Positions 18,637 to 27,456 of a stretch of DNA of 64,000 nucleotides are shown here, in pieces. Position 1 is the stretch's first letter; each line of letters begins with the position of its first letter. Under the pieces are notes generated by a model. That model was not told where the DNA came from and ran no database searches. It was given only the letters and a program-made list of their open reading frames with translations. Source of the stretch: CAWFZT01 sp963820415 (GTDB lineage Bacteria; Chloroflexota; Anaerolineae; Anaerolineales; Anaerolineaceae); assembly GCA_963820415.1 (NCBI GenBank), contig CAWFZT010000006.1:1054001-1118000 (forward strand). Direction: 5' to 3'. The position numbers and the translations under genes were made by a program.

Positions 18637-18653
18637 GCCTGCGTCCCGCAGGC
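18637..18653. other. Short GC-rich hairpin in a 250-base gap
   Basis: GCCTGCG-TCC-CGCAGGC forms a 7-bp stem with a 3-base loop between divergent genes (18562-18813). No T tract follows, so it is not a standard terminator. The rest of the gap shows only a TAAAAT box at 18799-18804, 9 bases before the methyltransferase ATG. Confidence 0.4.
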
Positions 18654-18813
18654 GGATGGGAGGAGGGCGTCCTGGGGTAACAACCGTAATGTCTTCTCTC
18701 TGAACCCGCTGCTATGACGCTGCGGGGAGCATAGTTTTAATCTCATAGGAAGACCTCTACACCAAATCGACATCCAGGCATATTCGTACGAATTAAGATA
18801 AAATGGTCTATCT

Positions 18814-19921
18814 ATGGATAAATTACCATTAGACCAGGTGCTGCAGGGCGACTGCGTCGAGGTTTTGCAGGGCTTGCCGCCCGAATCGGTCGACCTGGTC
18901 TTCGCCGACCCGCCCTATAACCTGCAACTGCGCCAGGAGCTGCGGCGGCCAAACCTGACCCGCGTCGACCGGGTGGATGACGCCTGGGACCAGTTTGCGG
19001 ATTTCGCTGCTTACGACGCCTTCACGCGTGCCTGGCTGACCGCCTGCCGGCGCGTGCTCAAGCGCAGCGGCACGCTGTGGGTGATCGGCTCTTACCATAA
19101 TATTTACCGGGTCGGGGCGATTCTGCAGGAGCTGGGCTACTGGATTCTAAACAACGTGGCCTGGATCAAGCAGAACCCAATGCCCAATTTCCGCGGGGTA
19201 CGCTTCACCAACGCCCACGAATCGCTGATTTGGGCGCAGAAAGAGCGTGGGGCGACAATATACCTTCAACCACCACGCCATGAAGGGTCTGAATGAGGGC
19301 CTGCAGATGCGCAGCGACTGGTACCTGCCGCTGTGCACCGGCCGGGAAAGGCTGAAGGTCAACGGCCAGAAGGCTCATCCAACCCAAAAGCCCGAGGCGC
19401 TGCTCTACCGGGTGATCCTGTCCAGCTCTAACCCGGGGGACGTGGTGCTGGACCCCTTCTTCGGCACGGGCACCACCGGGGCGGTGGCTCGGCGGCTAAA
19501 ACGGCGCTGGATCGGCATCGAACTCGACCAACATTACGTAGAGATCGCCCGCCAGCGTATCGAGAACACACCGGCGGGTGTGGAAGACCCGGAGATTTTT
19601 CGCAGCGCCAACCCGCGCCGGGAGGCGCGCCTGCCGTTCGGCGCCCTGCTCGAAAACGGGCTGATCCGACCGGGAGAGGTGCTGTATTACGGAGCGGATG
19701 GTAAAATCACCGCCCGCGTGATGGCGGATGGCACGCTGGAGTGCCAGGGCACTCGCGGTTCGATCCACGCCGTGGCCCGTACGCTTGACCCTTGGCCGGG
19801 CAACGGCTGGCAGGCCTGGTTCTATACCGACCCGGGGACTGGCCAGCGCCTCCCGATCGACCACCTGCGCCAGGTTTTACGCCAAATTATTCAAGAACTA
19901 CCACAAGAGGGTGAGGAATGA
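18814..19921 (+). CDS. CcrM-like adenine-N6 DNA methyltransferase with RAMA-type C-terminus (one frameshift)
   Basis: About 368 residues after removing one extra G in the GGGG run at 19248-19251, which joins LIWAQKERG to RQYTFNHHAMKGLNEGLQMRSDW. Beta-class order: motif IV FADPPYNLQL near residue 31, then target region, then motif I VVLDPFFGTGTTGAVARRL. The C-terminal 90 residues (LPFGALLENGLIRPGEVLYYGADGKITARVMADGTL) look like the RAMA domain of cell-cycle methylases such as CcrM. No restriction gene is adjacent, so it is an orphan methylase that marks adenine, perhaps at GANTC. It lies about 4 kb from the origin. Its stop overlaps the next start (ATGA). Confidence 0.88.
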
Positions 19922-21702
19922 ACGCTTTACCTACTTACCAGCAGAGCCGCTGGAGCCTGGCCGAACTTTTCCCTTCGGCCGAGCCCAGCGAGATGCAGCA
20001 AGCTTTTAGCGGCCTGGAACAAAAGGTGGCCCAATTTGAGACCATCCGGCCGGCCTTAACTGAAACGGTTTCTTCGGCGGATTTCATGCAGGTCGTGCGC
20101 CAGTTGGAGGAAACCAACATAGAAGCCGGGCGCCTGTACGGGTTTGTCAATCTACAATTCTCTGAAGATACGCAGAACCAGGCTGCCCAATCTTTGCTGG
20201 CGCGTGTGCAGCAGTTGTTTGCCGAACTTACCAACCGCACCCTGTTCTTCAGCCTGTGGTGGAAAGACCTGCCAGATACGGCGGCTGAACGTCTGATGGC
20301 CGGCGCTGGCGACTACTGCTACTGGTTGGAAGAGATGCGCCATTTCAAGCCGCACACACTCAGCGAAGCGGAAGAGAAAATCATCAATCTTAAGGACGTA
20401 ACCGGCGCCAGCGCCTTGTCGCTGCTGTACGACTCGCTCACCAACCGCTATACCTTCAAGCTGGAGGTAGAAGGCGAGACGAAGGAATTGACGCGGGACG
20501 CGCTGATGGTTTACGCCCGCCACGTGAACCCTGATCTGCGGGCGGCCGCTTACCAGGAACTGTACCGCGTGTACGGCAACGATGGGCCGATCCTGGGTCA
20601 GATTTACCAGGCGCTGGTGCGCGATTGGCGCAATGAGCAGGTCGGCCTGCGCAAGTTTGCCAGCCCGATCTCAGCGCGCAACCTGGCCAACGACCTCCCG
20701 GATGGGGTGGTCGATACGCTGCTGGAAATTTGCCAGAAGAACCGCCCCGTGTTTGGACGCTTTTTCAAACTCAAGGCGCGCTGGCTGGGCATGCCGCACC
20801 TGCGCCGTTACGATATTTACGCGCCCGTGGCGGCTGCCGACAAACAGTATACATTTGCACAATCTGCCGGGATGGTTTTTGATTCATTCGCCCATTTTGA
20901 CCCCCTATTTGCCGAGCTGGCCGAGCGAGTGTTCAAAGCCAATCACCTGGACAGCCAGGTGCGCAAGGGCAAGCGCGGCGGGGCTTTCTGCTCGACCCCG
21001 GTGCACGACCTGACCCCGTGGGTGCTGCTCAATTTCCAGGGCAAGCCTTCGGATGTGGCGACCATGGCGCATGAGTTGGGGCACGCCATCCATTCGCAAC
21101 TGGCATCTAAGCACACGGCTTTCACCGCCCACGCCTCGCTGCCGCTGGCCGAAACTGCCTCAACCTTCGCCGAGATGATGCTGGTCGACCGTTTGCTGGC
21201 TGAAGAGACAGACGCGGCTGTGCGCCGCGACCTGCTTTTCCGCCAGGTGGATGATGCTTATGCCACCATCCAACGGCAGGCTTACTTTGCCCTGTTCGAA
21301 CGCCAGGCGCATGAGATGGCAGCCAATGGGGCCTCAGTGGACGAGCTTTCGGAAACCTATTTACAGACCCTTAAGGAACAGTTCGGCGACGCGGTGGAGG
21401 TCGGCGAGGAATTCCGCTGGGAGTGGGTGTCTATCCCGCACATTTACGAAGTGCCTTTCTACGTGTACGCTTACGCTTTCGGCCAACTGCTGGTGCTGTC
21501 ACTCTACCAGCAGTACAAGGTGGAAGGTGAAGCCTTCAAGCCGCGCTACGTGAAGATTCTGTCCACCGGGGGATCGCAGGCGCCGGTGAAACTGCTGGCC
21601 GAGGCGGGCATCGATATCACACCGGCAGAGTTCTGGCAGGGTGGCTTTGATGTGATCGGCAGCCTAGTAGATAAGCTGGAGAAGGATTTTATGGTATATT
21701 AA
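19918..21702 (+). CDS. M3-family oligoendopeptidase (PepF-like)
   Basis: 594 residues. The zinc site is VATMAHELGHAIHSQLASKHTAF (HExxH) with a downstream Glu in LPLAETASTFAEMMLVD. Further family segments are RLYGFVNLQFSEDTQNQAAQSL, GGAFCSTPVHDLTPWVLLNFQGKPSDV and HIYEVPFYVYAYAFGQLLVLSLY. It cleaves short peptides in the cytoplasm. The length matches the M3B/PepF group. Translation is probably coupled to the methylase gene through the ATGA overlap. Confidence 0.93.
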   Translation: MNALPTYQQSRWSLAELFPSAEPSEMQQAFSGLEQKVAQFETIRPALTETVSSADFMQVVRQLEETNIEAGRLYGFVNLQFSEDTQNQAAQSLLARVQQLFAELTNRTLFFSLWWKDLPDTAAERLMAGAGDYCYWLEEMRHFKPHTLSEAEEKIINLKDVTGASALSLLYDSLTNRYTFKLEVEGETKELTRDALMVYARHVNPDLRAAAYQELYRVYGNDGPILGQIYQALVRDWRNEQVGLRKFASPISARNLANDLPDGVVDTLLEICQKNRPVFGRFFKLKARWLGMPHLRRYDIYAPVAAADKQYTFAQSAGMVFDSFAHFDPLFAELAERVFKANHLDSQVRKGKRGGAFCSTPVHDLTPWVLLNFQGKPSDVATMAHELGHAIHSQLASKHTAFTAHASLPLAETASTFAEMMLVDRLLAEETDAAVRRDLLFRQVDDAYATIQRQAYFALFERQAHEMAANGASVDELSETYLQTLKEQFGDAVEVGEEFRWEWVSIPHIYEVPFYVYAYAFGQLLVLSLYQQYKVEGEAFKPRYVKILSTGGSQAPVKLLAEAGIDITPAEFWQGGFDVIGSLVDKLEKDFMVY

Positions 21703-21771
21703 TACCAGGTTTCCGGCATCTGGTTCAGGCTCGTAATTCTTCTTCACCGGTACTTGCGGGTAGGAGTTTCC

Positions 21772-22413
21772 ATGTACTTTGCCATCGAAGGCGTTATCGG
21801 GGTAGGAAAAACCACACTCGCCCGGCTGCTGCAGCCTTCATTCCAGGCCAATTTACTGCTGGAAGTATTCGAGGAAAATCCGTTCCTGAGCAGTTTTTAC
21901 TCAGACCGGGAGCGTTATGCTTTCCAGACGCAGATCTTTTTCCTGCTCAGCCGCTACCACCAGCAGAACTCTAACGCCCCGCGCTTTCTCTCTACCGGAT
22001 TGTGCCTAATCAGCGATTACACCTTCGAGAAAGATGCCCTGTTCGCCGGGATCAACCTAAAGGGCGACGAGTTGCAGATGTATTACCGGGTGCATGAAGC
22101 CCTGGCAGAGAAAATCCCGCTGCCCGACCTGATTGTCTATATGAGGGCTTCAACAGACATTTTGATGCAGCGGATTGCCATCCGCGACCGGCCGTACGAG
22201 CGGCAGATGGAACGCAGCTACATTGACGAATTGAACCGGGCTTACAACTCTTTCTTCCTTTACCAACCATCGACGCGCTCGCCGGTGCTAACCATGGAAA
22301 CGGATAACCTGGACACGGTGCGCGACCCATACAGCCTGCACCTGGTCGAGAACCGCATCCGCCAGGCTATGGCGCTGGCGCCCTTCCAACCCGAATTACC
22401 GTTGGCAGAATAA
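21772..22413 (+). CDS. Deoxynucleoside kinase (dNK family), copy 1
   Basis: 213 residues from ATG 21772, preceded by GGTAGGAGT. Walker A is IEGVIGVGKTTLARLL; the ENPFLSSFYSDRERYAFQTQIFFLLSRYHQ segment is the substrate region of dGK/dAK enzymes. The usual DRS is replaced by LISDYTFEKDALFA, and the lid is IAIRDRPYERQM. It salvages purine or pyrimidine deoxynucleosides to monophosphates. It lies just left of the origin; a second copy lies just right on the opposite strand. The tail FQPELPLAE is unconserved. Confidence 0.9.
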   Translation: MYFAIEGVIGVGKTTLARLLQPSFQANLLLEVFEENPFLSSFYSDRERYAFQTQIFFLLSRYHQQNSNAPRFLSTGLCLISDYTFEKDALFAGINLKGDELQMYYRVHEALAEKIPLPDLIVYMRASTDILMQRIAIRDRPYERQMERSYIDELNRAYNSFFLYQPSTRSPVLTMETDNLDTVRDPYSLHLVENRIRQAMALAPFQPELPLAE

Positions 22414-22476
22414 ACAATGCCAGTCATTGAAGCCGTTTTCTTAATCCAGGTGATTTCCTACCTTTGAGGGATGTGA

Positions 22477-23481
22477 ATGCGTATCACTCGTGAAACGTTG
22501 CTCAAGATTGCCCGGGATACCGCTGCTCAACGCGGGCGAGCTGACCGCCGAGTGATCTGTATTTACCTGACGGGCAGCCTACGCCGGGATGACCCTCTGC
22601 TGGGAGGCACAGCCGATATCGACCTGTACGTCGTCCACGACAGCCAACCGCCGGCGGCGCGTGAAATCGTGCGCTTGAGCGACGAAGTTCACCTGGATAT
22701 CGCTCACGTTTCGGATGTGGTTTTCCGCCAACCGCGCCATCTGCGGGCTGATCCATGGGTAGGTGGTTATCTGTGCGACAACCCAGTAGTCCTGTATGAT
22801 ACACAACACTGGTTCGAGTTCACCCAGGCCAGCGTTAACGCCCAGTTTTACCGCCCGGATTACGTTTTCGAAAGAGCTACCCCACTGGCTGAAGGGGCGC
22901 GCCAGGCCTGGATCAGCCTGCACAGCGGGGCTGTTTCACCCGGCCCGCAAAAGATCATGGTATATCTGTCTGCGCTGGAAAAAGCCGCCAACGCCATCGC
23001 CTGCCTGACCGGAGTGCCATTGACCGAGCGGCGTTTTCTGCTCACCTTTCCCCAGCGAACCCAGTCCATCAAGCGACCTGGATTGGCCTCCGGCCTGGTT
23101 GACCTGATCGTCAGCCAGCCTCTGACGGAGGAAACCTGGTCTGGTTGGGTCACAGGCTGGAAAGCGGCTTATTCGGCCGTGAACAACCTGGAAACCTGCC
23201 CACCGCGCTTACACGCCTGCCGGCGCGGCTATTACGAACGAGCGGCCTCCGCCTTGCGCGAGGAACATCCCGAGGCAGCCATCTGGCTACTTTTTCGCAC
23301 GTGGACTCTGGCCCTGGTACACCTTCCGGAAGAGGCCAACCTGCGCCAACCTTGGGAAGCCGCCCTCCAGGCGCTTGGCCTGGATGAGGAAAACCTGCCC
23401 TCCCGGCTGGAGGTGATGGATGCGTACCTGGATAGCGTCGAAGAGACGCTGGATATTTGGGCTAAAAGCAACGGCGTATGA
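22477..23481 (+). CDS. Nucleotidyltransferase-fold protein
   Basis: 334 residues. The N-terminus has the minimal nucleotidyltransferase signature: IYLTGSLRRDDPLLGGTADIDLYVVHD (GS..DxD) and a third carboxylate in EVHLDIAHV. The remaining 220 residues are helical and may bind the substrate. Candidates are tRNA-, antibiotic- or protein-nucleotidylating enzymes; none is favoured by context. It ends at the left border of the origin region. Confidence 0.72.
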   Translation: MRITRETLLKIARDTAAQRGRADRRVICIYLTGSLRRDDPLLGGTADIDLYVVHDSQPPAAREIVRLSDEVHLDIAHVSDVVFRQPRHLRADPWVGGYLCDNPVVLYDTQHWFEFTQASVNAQFYRPDYVFERATPLAEGARQAWISLHSGAVSPGPQKIMVYLSALEKAANAIACLTGVPLTERRFLLTFPQRTQSIKRPGLASGLVDLIVSQPLTEETWSGWVTGWKAAYSAVNNLETCPPRLHACRRGYYERAASALREEHPEAAIWLLFRTWTLALVHLPEEANLRQPWEAALQALGLDEENLPSRLEVMDAYLDSVEETLDIWAKSNGV

Positions 23482-23625
23482 CCCCATATCTTGGCACTGC
23501 CCATCTCAATCCACAGATGCGTTATCCAACAAAGCTGTGGATAAACCACGAAAAACTGTGGATAAATCACCCAAACTGTGGACAACTAACTTTAAATTTG
23601 AAGAACCACCAAGAACGTGAAGATT

Positions 23626-23654
23626 AAACACCCCCCACCCGTGGGGGGTGTTTT
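23626..23654. terminator. Strong bidirectional terminator inside the origin region
   Basis: Perfect 13-bp stem: arms AAACACCCCCCAC (23626-23638) and GTGGGGGGTGTTT (23641-23653), 2-base loop, followed by T. A-rich and T-rich flanks suit both strands. It would stop transcription from the nucleotidyltransferase gene before the origin core. Confidence 0.8.
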
Positions 23655-23760
23655 GACAGGTACACCAAATCTTTCCCTCCCTTTTTTAACTATCTGAAAT
23701 TCATAAATCAATCAACTTTTCATTACTTTTTTATCCACAAACTCGACCGGATAAATTCCA

Positions 23761-23789
23761 GGCGGCAGCCCCTACCCAAGGGGCCGCCA
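23761..23789. other. GC-rich imperfect hairpin within the origin region
   Basis: GGCGGC-AG-CCCC pairs with GGGG-C-CGCC across TACCCAA, between the third and fourth perfect DnaA boxes. It could be a structural insulator or the relic of a terminator. No T tract follows. Confidence 0.4.
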
Positions 23790-23857
23790 GACCAATTTTC
23801 TCCCAGTAGTACGGTTAAAATCATATGTTTTAGTTTTATCCACATTATCCACAGGCC

Positions 23858-23872
23858 CTACTGTTAATACTG
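23858..23872 (+). promoter_or_regulatory. DnaA-trio-like element
   Basis: Five triplets CTA CTG TTA ATA CTG directly follow TTATCCACA and the GC cluster GGCCCT. In B. subtilis the corresponding stretch is also a run of NTA-like triplets beginning CTACTA after GGCC. DnaA is known to load from the box onto such triplets on one strand to open the duplex. The AT-rich region lies on the expected side. Confidence 0.72.
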
Positions 23873-24049
23873 AAATCCTATAAATTAAAATATATTGGGG
23901 AGATATTCCTACTTGATTCTCATCTAGTATTCCTGTAAAATCTTTAGTAATAAAGTAATATTTATAATCAGTTCGCCGCTCAGAATGATATTAAAGGACT
24001 ACTTTTCATTGGGCATGATGATTAAAGATGGACAAAAGGGAGCATAACC

Positions 24050-24310
24050 ATGGACATCATCAAAGTCAAAGCAAACTCCCGCACAGCAGCCGTTGCAGGG
24101 GCAATTGCGGGTGTAGTCCGAGAGCATAAAAGGGCTGATGTTCAGGCAATTGGGGCAGGAGCGGTCAACCAGGCAGTTAAGGCGATGATCTTAGCCAAGG
24201 GGTACCTGGCGGAAGATGGGATCGCAGTCGTATTCATTCCAGAGTTTGTTGATGTGGACATTGAAGGAAAAATAAGGACTGCCATTAAGATTGTCGTAGA
24301 ACCGCGTTAA
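24050..24310 (+). CDS. spoVS: Stage V sporulation protein S (SpoVS), Alba-like
   Basis: 86 residues, the exact family length. MDIIKVKANSRTAAVAGAIAGVVREHKRADVQAIGAGAVNQAVKAM is highly conserved in SpoVS, followed by AEDGIAVVFIPEFVDVDIEGKIRTAIKIVVEPR. SpoVS has an Alba-like fold and is thought to bind nucleic acid. In non-sporulating bacteria its role is unknown. GGGAG precedes the ATG. It is the first gene to the right of the origin, about 200 bases from the last DnaA box, and its promoter must lie inside the AT-rich part of the origin. Confidence 0.95.
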   Translation: MDIIKVKANSRTAAVAGAIAGVVREHKRADVQAIGAGAVNQAVKAMILAKGYLAEDGIAVVFIPEFVDVDIEGKIRTAIKIVVEPR

Positions 24311-24351
24311 CCAGCAGTTTTTTCAATGGGCAAGCGTCAGACAAAAAAGGA

Positions 24352-25014
24352 TCAGTCTTTGGTCTGAGTGACTTCGTTGGCGGAAAAGACCACAATATCT
24401 TTCCCGGTAAGTTTTTCCTGGACTTTGTCGGCGACTAACTCTAAATGACGGGGGTGCGCCACGTAGTCGAGATCATCTGCCGGAACGGTTAGAACCGGGC
24501 AAAGGGTAAAACCAGAGATCCAGTTTTCATACAGGCCGTTCAACCTCTCCAGGTAGGACGGATTGATGGTACGCTCATAGTCCCGATTACGCAAGGTGAT
24601 ACGGCGCTGCAGGGTGGAAACCGAAGCGCGCAGGTAAATCACCAGGTCGGGCGGGGGTAAGAATTCACTCAGGGTCTGGTAGAGCAGATAGTAAGTAGCA
24701 TAGTCGCGTTGGCTTAGATATCCCTGTAGGAAAAGGTTCTGTGCGAAAATCTCGGCATCCTCGTAAATACTGCGATCCTGAATAACCGGACCGGGGAAGT
24801 GGTTTAACTGTTGATGGATGCGCAGCCGGAGAGTTAGAAAAAAAATTTGAGAATGGAAACTCCAGGCCGGCATATTCTGGTAAAAATCAGCCAGATAAGG
24901 ATTTTCGGCGACCGGCTCAAAAAAAGGCTGCCAGCCCAGTCGTTGGCATAAAAGGCTGACCAGGGTAGATTTTCCTACCCCGATATTGCCAGCCACGACA
25001 ATAAACTTTTTCAT
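24352..25014 (-). CDS. Deoxynucleoside kinase (dNK family), copy 2
   Basis: 220 residues. Walker A VVAGNIGVGKSTLVSLL, substrate segment EPVAENPYLADFYQNMPAWSFHSQIFFLTLRLRIHQ, the canonical DRSIYEDAEIFA and lid RITLRNRDYERTINPSY. It phosphorylates deoxynucleosides in the salvage pathway. It keeps the DRS motif that copy 1 (21772) has lost, so the two may have different substrates, like the dGK/dAK pairs of some Gram-positives. It lies 5 bases after the DsbA-like gene on the same strand and is probably co-transcribed. Confidence 0.92.
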   Translation of the reverse strand: MKKFIVVAGNIGVGKSTLVSLLCQRLGWQPFFEPVAENPYLADFYQNMPAWSFHSQIFFLTLRLRIHQQLNHFPGPVIQDRSIYEDAEIFAQNLFLQGYLSQRDYATYYLLYQTLSEFLPPPDLVIYLRASVSTLQRRITLRNRDYERTINPSYLERLNGLYENWISGFTLCPVLTVPADDLDYVAHPRHLELVADKVQEKLTGKDIVVFSANEVTQTKD

Positions 25015-25019
25015 TGACT

Positions 25020-25796
25020 TTACTTGGGGATTTCTCCCGCCAGCTCTTTATCAATCAATTGTTTGAAGGATTCGAAAGGTTGTGCGCCTACCATAGGGAT
25101 GCCGTTGACAAAAAAAGTTGGCGTCGAACTTACTCCCAGGTTTGACGCATAAGCGTAGTTTTTAGATACGTTATCCTTAAATTTTTGGGCGGTGATACAC
25201 TGCGTGAACTGGTCTACGTTCAGGTTGACCTGGGCGGCGTATTTTATATAGCTGTCCTTTCCATAGGGGAGTTGGTTGCTGAAAAGCAAATCGTGGAATT
25301 CCCAATACTTATTCTGATCGCCGGCGCAGTCAGCAGCAATGGCAGCCGCTTCGGATTCCGGATGGATACTGTAGAGGGGAAAATCGCGATAAACCAGGCG
25401 GATTTTTCCGGGATAGGCGGCCTGGATCTGCGGCCTGGCTTCCAGGTCCCATTTTCGGCAGTAGGGGCATTGATAATCGCTGAATTCGATAATGGTAATG
25501 GGCGCATTGGCAGGCCCCAGGGAAGGGTTATCGCCGGCGGGAACGTCGTAGCGGCGGTAAGTTTGCTGTGTGGGTGCGACCGGCACATCCTGGACCACAG
25601 CCTGGCCCGGTGCGTTTTGTGGCTGGACCTGGTTGCGTCCCCAGAAGAGGTAACCTACGCTCAATCCCAGCACGAAAGCCAGCGGAATCATCACCGCGTA
25701 AAGGTGAGAACGCTTGAAAGTAATCGTATTTTCTGATTGAGGTGGAATGAGTGAGGGAGGAATGAGGGGAGGAAGATTTTCAGGTAGGTTTTCCAT
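25020..25796 (-). CDS. DsbA-family membrane-anchored thiol-disulfide oxidoreductase (CPYC)
   Basis: 258 residues from ATG 25796. One N-terminal membrane helix (HLYAVMIPLAFVLGLSVGYLFWG) anchors a thioredoxin-like domain on the outer face. The active site is IIEFSDYQCPYCRKWDLEARPQI, the cis-Pro region GVSSTPTFFVNGIPMVGAQPFE, and the helical insert carries SEAAAIAADCAGDQNKYWEFHDLLF. It oxidises or isomerises disulfides in exported proteins. TATAAT (25803-25808) is followed by 6 T and the ATG, a leaderless start. It is a Cys-containing relative of the UPYC protein at 33724. Confidence 0.9.
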   Translation of the reverse strand: MENLPENLPPLIPPSLIPPQSENTITFKRSHLYAVMIPLAFVLGLSVGYLFWGRNQVQPQNAPGQAVVQDVPVAPTQQTYRRYDVPAGDNPSLGPANAPITIIEFSDYQCPYCRKWDLEARPQIQAAYPGKIRLVYRDFPLYSIHPESEAAAIAADCAGDQNKYWEFHDLLFSNQLPYGKDSYIKYAAQVNLNVDQFTQCITAQKFKDNVSKNYAYASNLGVSSTPTFFVNGIPMVGAQPFESFKQLIDKELAGEIPK

Positions 25797-25914
25797 AAAA
25801 AAATTATACCATCGGACGTTTATTTCAACATTGTATAGATTGCCTTTTGTCACCGATTCAGGCGGCTAATGTCACATCCTAATCAGATGGGTTATAATGA
25901 TTTTGAGAACCCTC

Positions 25915-27414
25915 ATGGAGGCTCGTTTCGCTTCTTTATCGAAAAATAATAGTCAACGCCTGGCGGCGCGCTGGTTGCTTGTGGGACTGGTATTCGCCCT
26001 GGCAGTCAGCCTGGTGGCTGGATGTGACCTGGCAAGCAAAATCCAGGACCCCGCGCCCCTACCAGTTCCTACCCAAAGTCCCACCCCTTCGGCAACCTCT
26101 TCTCCGCTGGTAATCAGCAGTGCGGATTCTGGAGAGCAGCCGACCTGGACAGTTACTCCTACCCCAAGGCGACCGACTGCCCTGGCAATGACTCTGATGG
26201 CGCAGCGCGACCTTACCCAAACGCGGCCGATAGGCTCGTCCACCTCGATCTATACGATTACCCGCACTCCTTCTATTACCCCCACCTGGTACGATAAAGT
26301 ATTTCCAACGGTAACACTGCGCAAATGGCCTACCTACACCTTTACACCGCGGCCCACTTATACCAGTTTGCCCACGTTGAGCATTAAGAAAACATCGGAA
26401 AAACTACATGAAATCCAAACAGCTACTGGCATCATTACCGATCAGCTTACTGCTACAGCTATGGTTGACAACCATATCCTGGTGGCGAATGTGCCTGATC
26501 TAAGCCACACCGTTCTACCAACCGTGGTTTTTTCTGCTACAGGCGCAATCAAGCTGGCGGTAAACGCCAATTGGCTGCCGGGAGGGAATGGATTGTTATT
26601 CGAAGGCAGCATCCCCGACCACCGTAGGCTGTACACGCTGCAGCTTCACGATGGGGAACCGGTGCTGGTGGCGGGTCAGAACAGCCAGTTGCTAGACGAG
26701 AATCCGCCTAAAAACAACAGAGATGATATCCAGCCGGCCCTGTCTCCGAAAGGGGATTGGATGGCCTTCAGCTCATTCCCCGTCGATGACCGGGTTCACC
26801 ATCATTTATTCATAATGAGTTCGGACGGCAAAATACTCTACCAACTCACCAAAGGAATATATAACGAGGAACTCCAACCGAGCTGGTCGCCGGATGGTAA
26901 AAAAATCATTTTCATTTCGGTAGAATACGGATATTATTCGCAAATATTTACGCTGGACGTGAGCTGGTTAGACGACCGGGAGACAAGCCATACTCCGGAA
27001 GATATCCCGGCTACTCCGCTGGTAGCCATGACCAGCGTTAACATTGAAACGCCGCCGCATTACTGTATGGATACAGATAAGCCGTGGATTGTATTCAGTG
27101 CAAGAGATAGTTACTACGGCGCTCGCCAGATATACGTGATGAAGACAGATGGAAGCAACGTCGTGCGGTTGACCAAAGATTACGGCAATTCGTACCCGGA
27201 CTGGTCGCCAGATTGTAATACGCTCATTTTCGTCCAGGACCAGGTGATTCCGGCGATCTATACCCTGGATATAACCTGGCTGTTCGAAGATCCGCTTGTT
27301 GTTCCCAACAACATAGTTCCTGACCTCTTGATTGATAACACAAGCGGGCTGGTATCTTCACCGCACTTTTCGCCGAATGGATCGCAGGTTGTATTTGTAC
27401 ACACATATCCGTAA
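25915..27414 (+). CDS. PD40/TolB-like beta-propeller lipoprotein
   Basis: 499 residues from ATG 25915. A signal peptide ends LVAGC (lipobox). A long Thr/Pro-rich linker (about 25-170) follows, as in many Anaerolineae surface proteins. The C-terminal propeller has PD40 repeats: QPALSPKGDWMAFSSF, LQPSWSPDGKKIIFISVE, KPWIVFSARDSYYGARQIYVMKTDGSNVVRL, SYPDWSPDCNTLIFVQD and SSPHFSPNGSQVVFV. Such domains bind peptides or polysaccharides at the surface. TATAAT at 25893-25898 lies 16 bases before the ATG and no Shine-Dalgarno is seen; ATG 25897 or TTG 25903 in the same frame are other starts. Confidence 0.85.
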   Translation: MEARFASLSKNNSQRLAARWLLVGLVFALAVSLVAGCDLASKIQDPAPLPVPTQSPTPSATSSPLVISSADSGEQPTWTVTPTPRRPTALAMTLMAQRDLTQTRPIGSSTSIYTITRTPSITPTWYDKVFPTVTLRKWPTYTFTPRPTYTSLPTLSIKKTSEKLHEIQTATGIITDQLTATAMVDNHILVANVPDLSHTVLPTVVFSATGAIKLAVNANWLPGGNGLLFEGSIPDHRRLYTLQLHDGEPVLVAGQNSQLLDENPPKNNRDDIQPALSPKGDWMAFSSFPVDDRVHHHLFIMSSDGKILYQLTKGIYNEELQPSWSPDGKKIIFISVEYGYYSQIFTLDVSWLDDRETSHTPEDIPATPLVAMTSVNIETPPHYCMDTDKPWIVFSARDSYYGARQIYVMKTDGSNVVRLTKDYGNSYPDWSPDCNTLIFVQDQVIPAIYTLDITWLFEDPLVVPNNIVPDLLIDNTSGLVSSPHFSPNGSQVVFVHTYP

Positions 27415-27456
27415 TCATCCAGCAGGCAGGGTTTCTTTCTATTGCAGGAGGTTAGT

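Larger units (their letters stand above)
23500..23975. other. oriC: Probable chromosomal replication origin (oriC)
   Basis: This gene-free 570-base gap holds six DnaA boxes in two opposed groups. On the minus strand are TGTGGATAA at 23536-23544 and 23557-23565 and TGTGGACAA at 23577-23585. On the plus strand TTATCCACA occurs at 23731-23739, 23836-23844 and 23845-23853 (the last two abutting). A weaker TTATCCAAC lies at 23522. After the last box comes a GC cluster GGCCCT, then triplets CTA CTG TTA ATA CTG (23858-23872), then an AT-rich tract to about 23970. The order box, GC cluster, DnaA-trio, AT-rich DNA is the basal unwinding architecture described for Bacillus subtilis. dnaA is not in the window; dnaN is 18 kb away. 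Confidence 0.88.

Noticed and set aside
18814..19921. Restriction-modification system
   Set aside because: No restriction endonuclease next to the methylase; the CcrM-like type is normally an orphan.
22484..22499. CACTCGTGAAACG as a third parS-like site
   Set aside because: Too many mismatches; inside coding sequence and lacks the palindrome's other half.
23500..23530. CAATCCACA and TTATCCAAC as further DnaA boxes
   Set aside because: Two mismatches each; mentioned as weak only.
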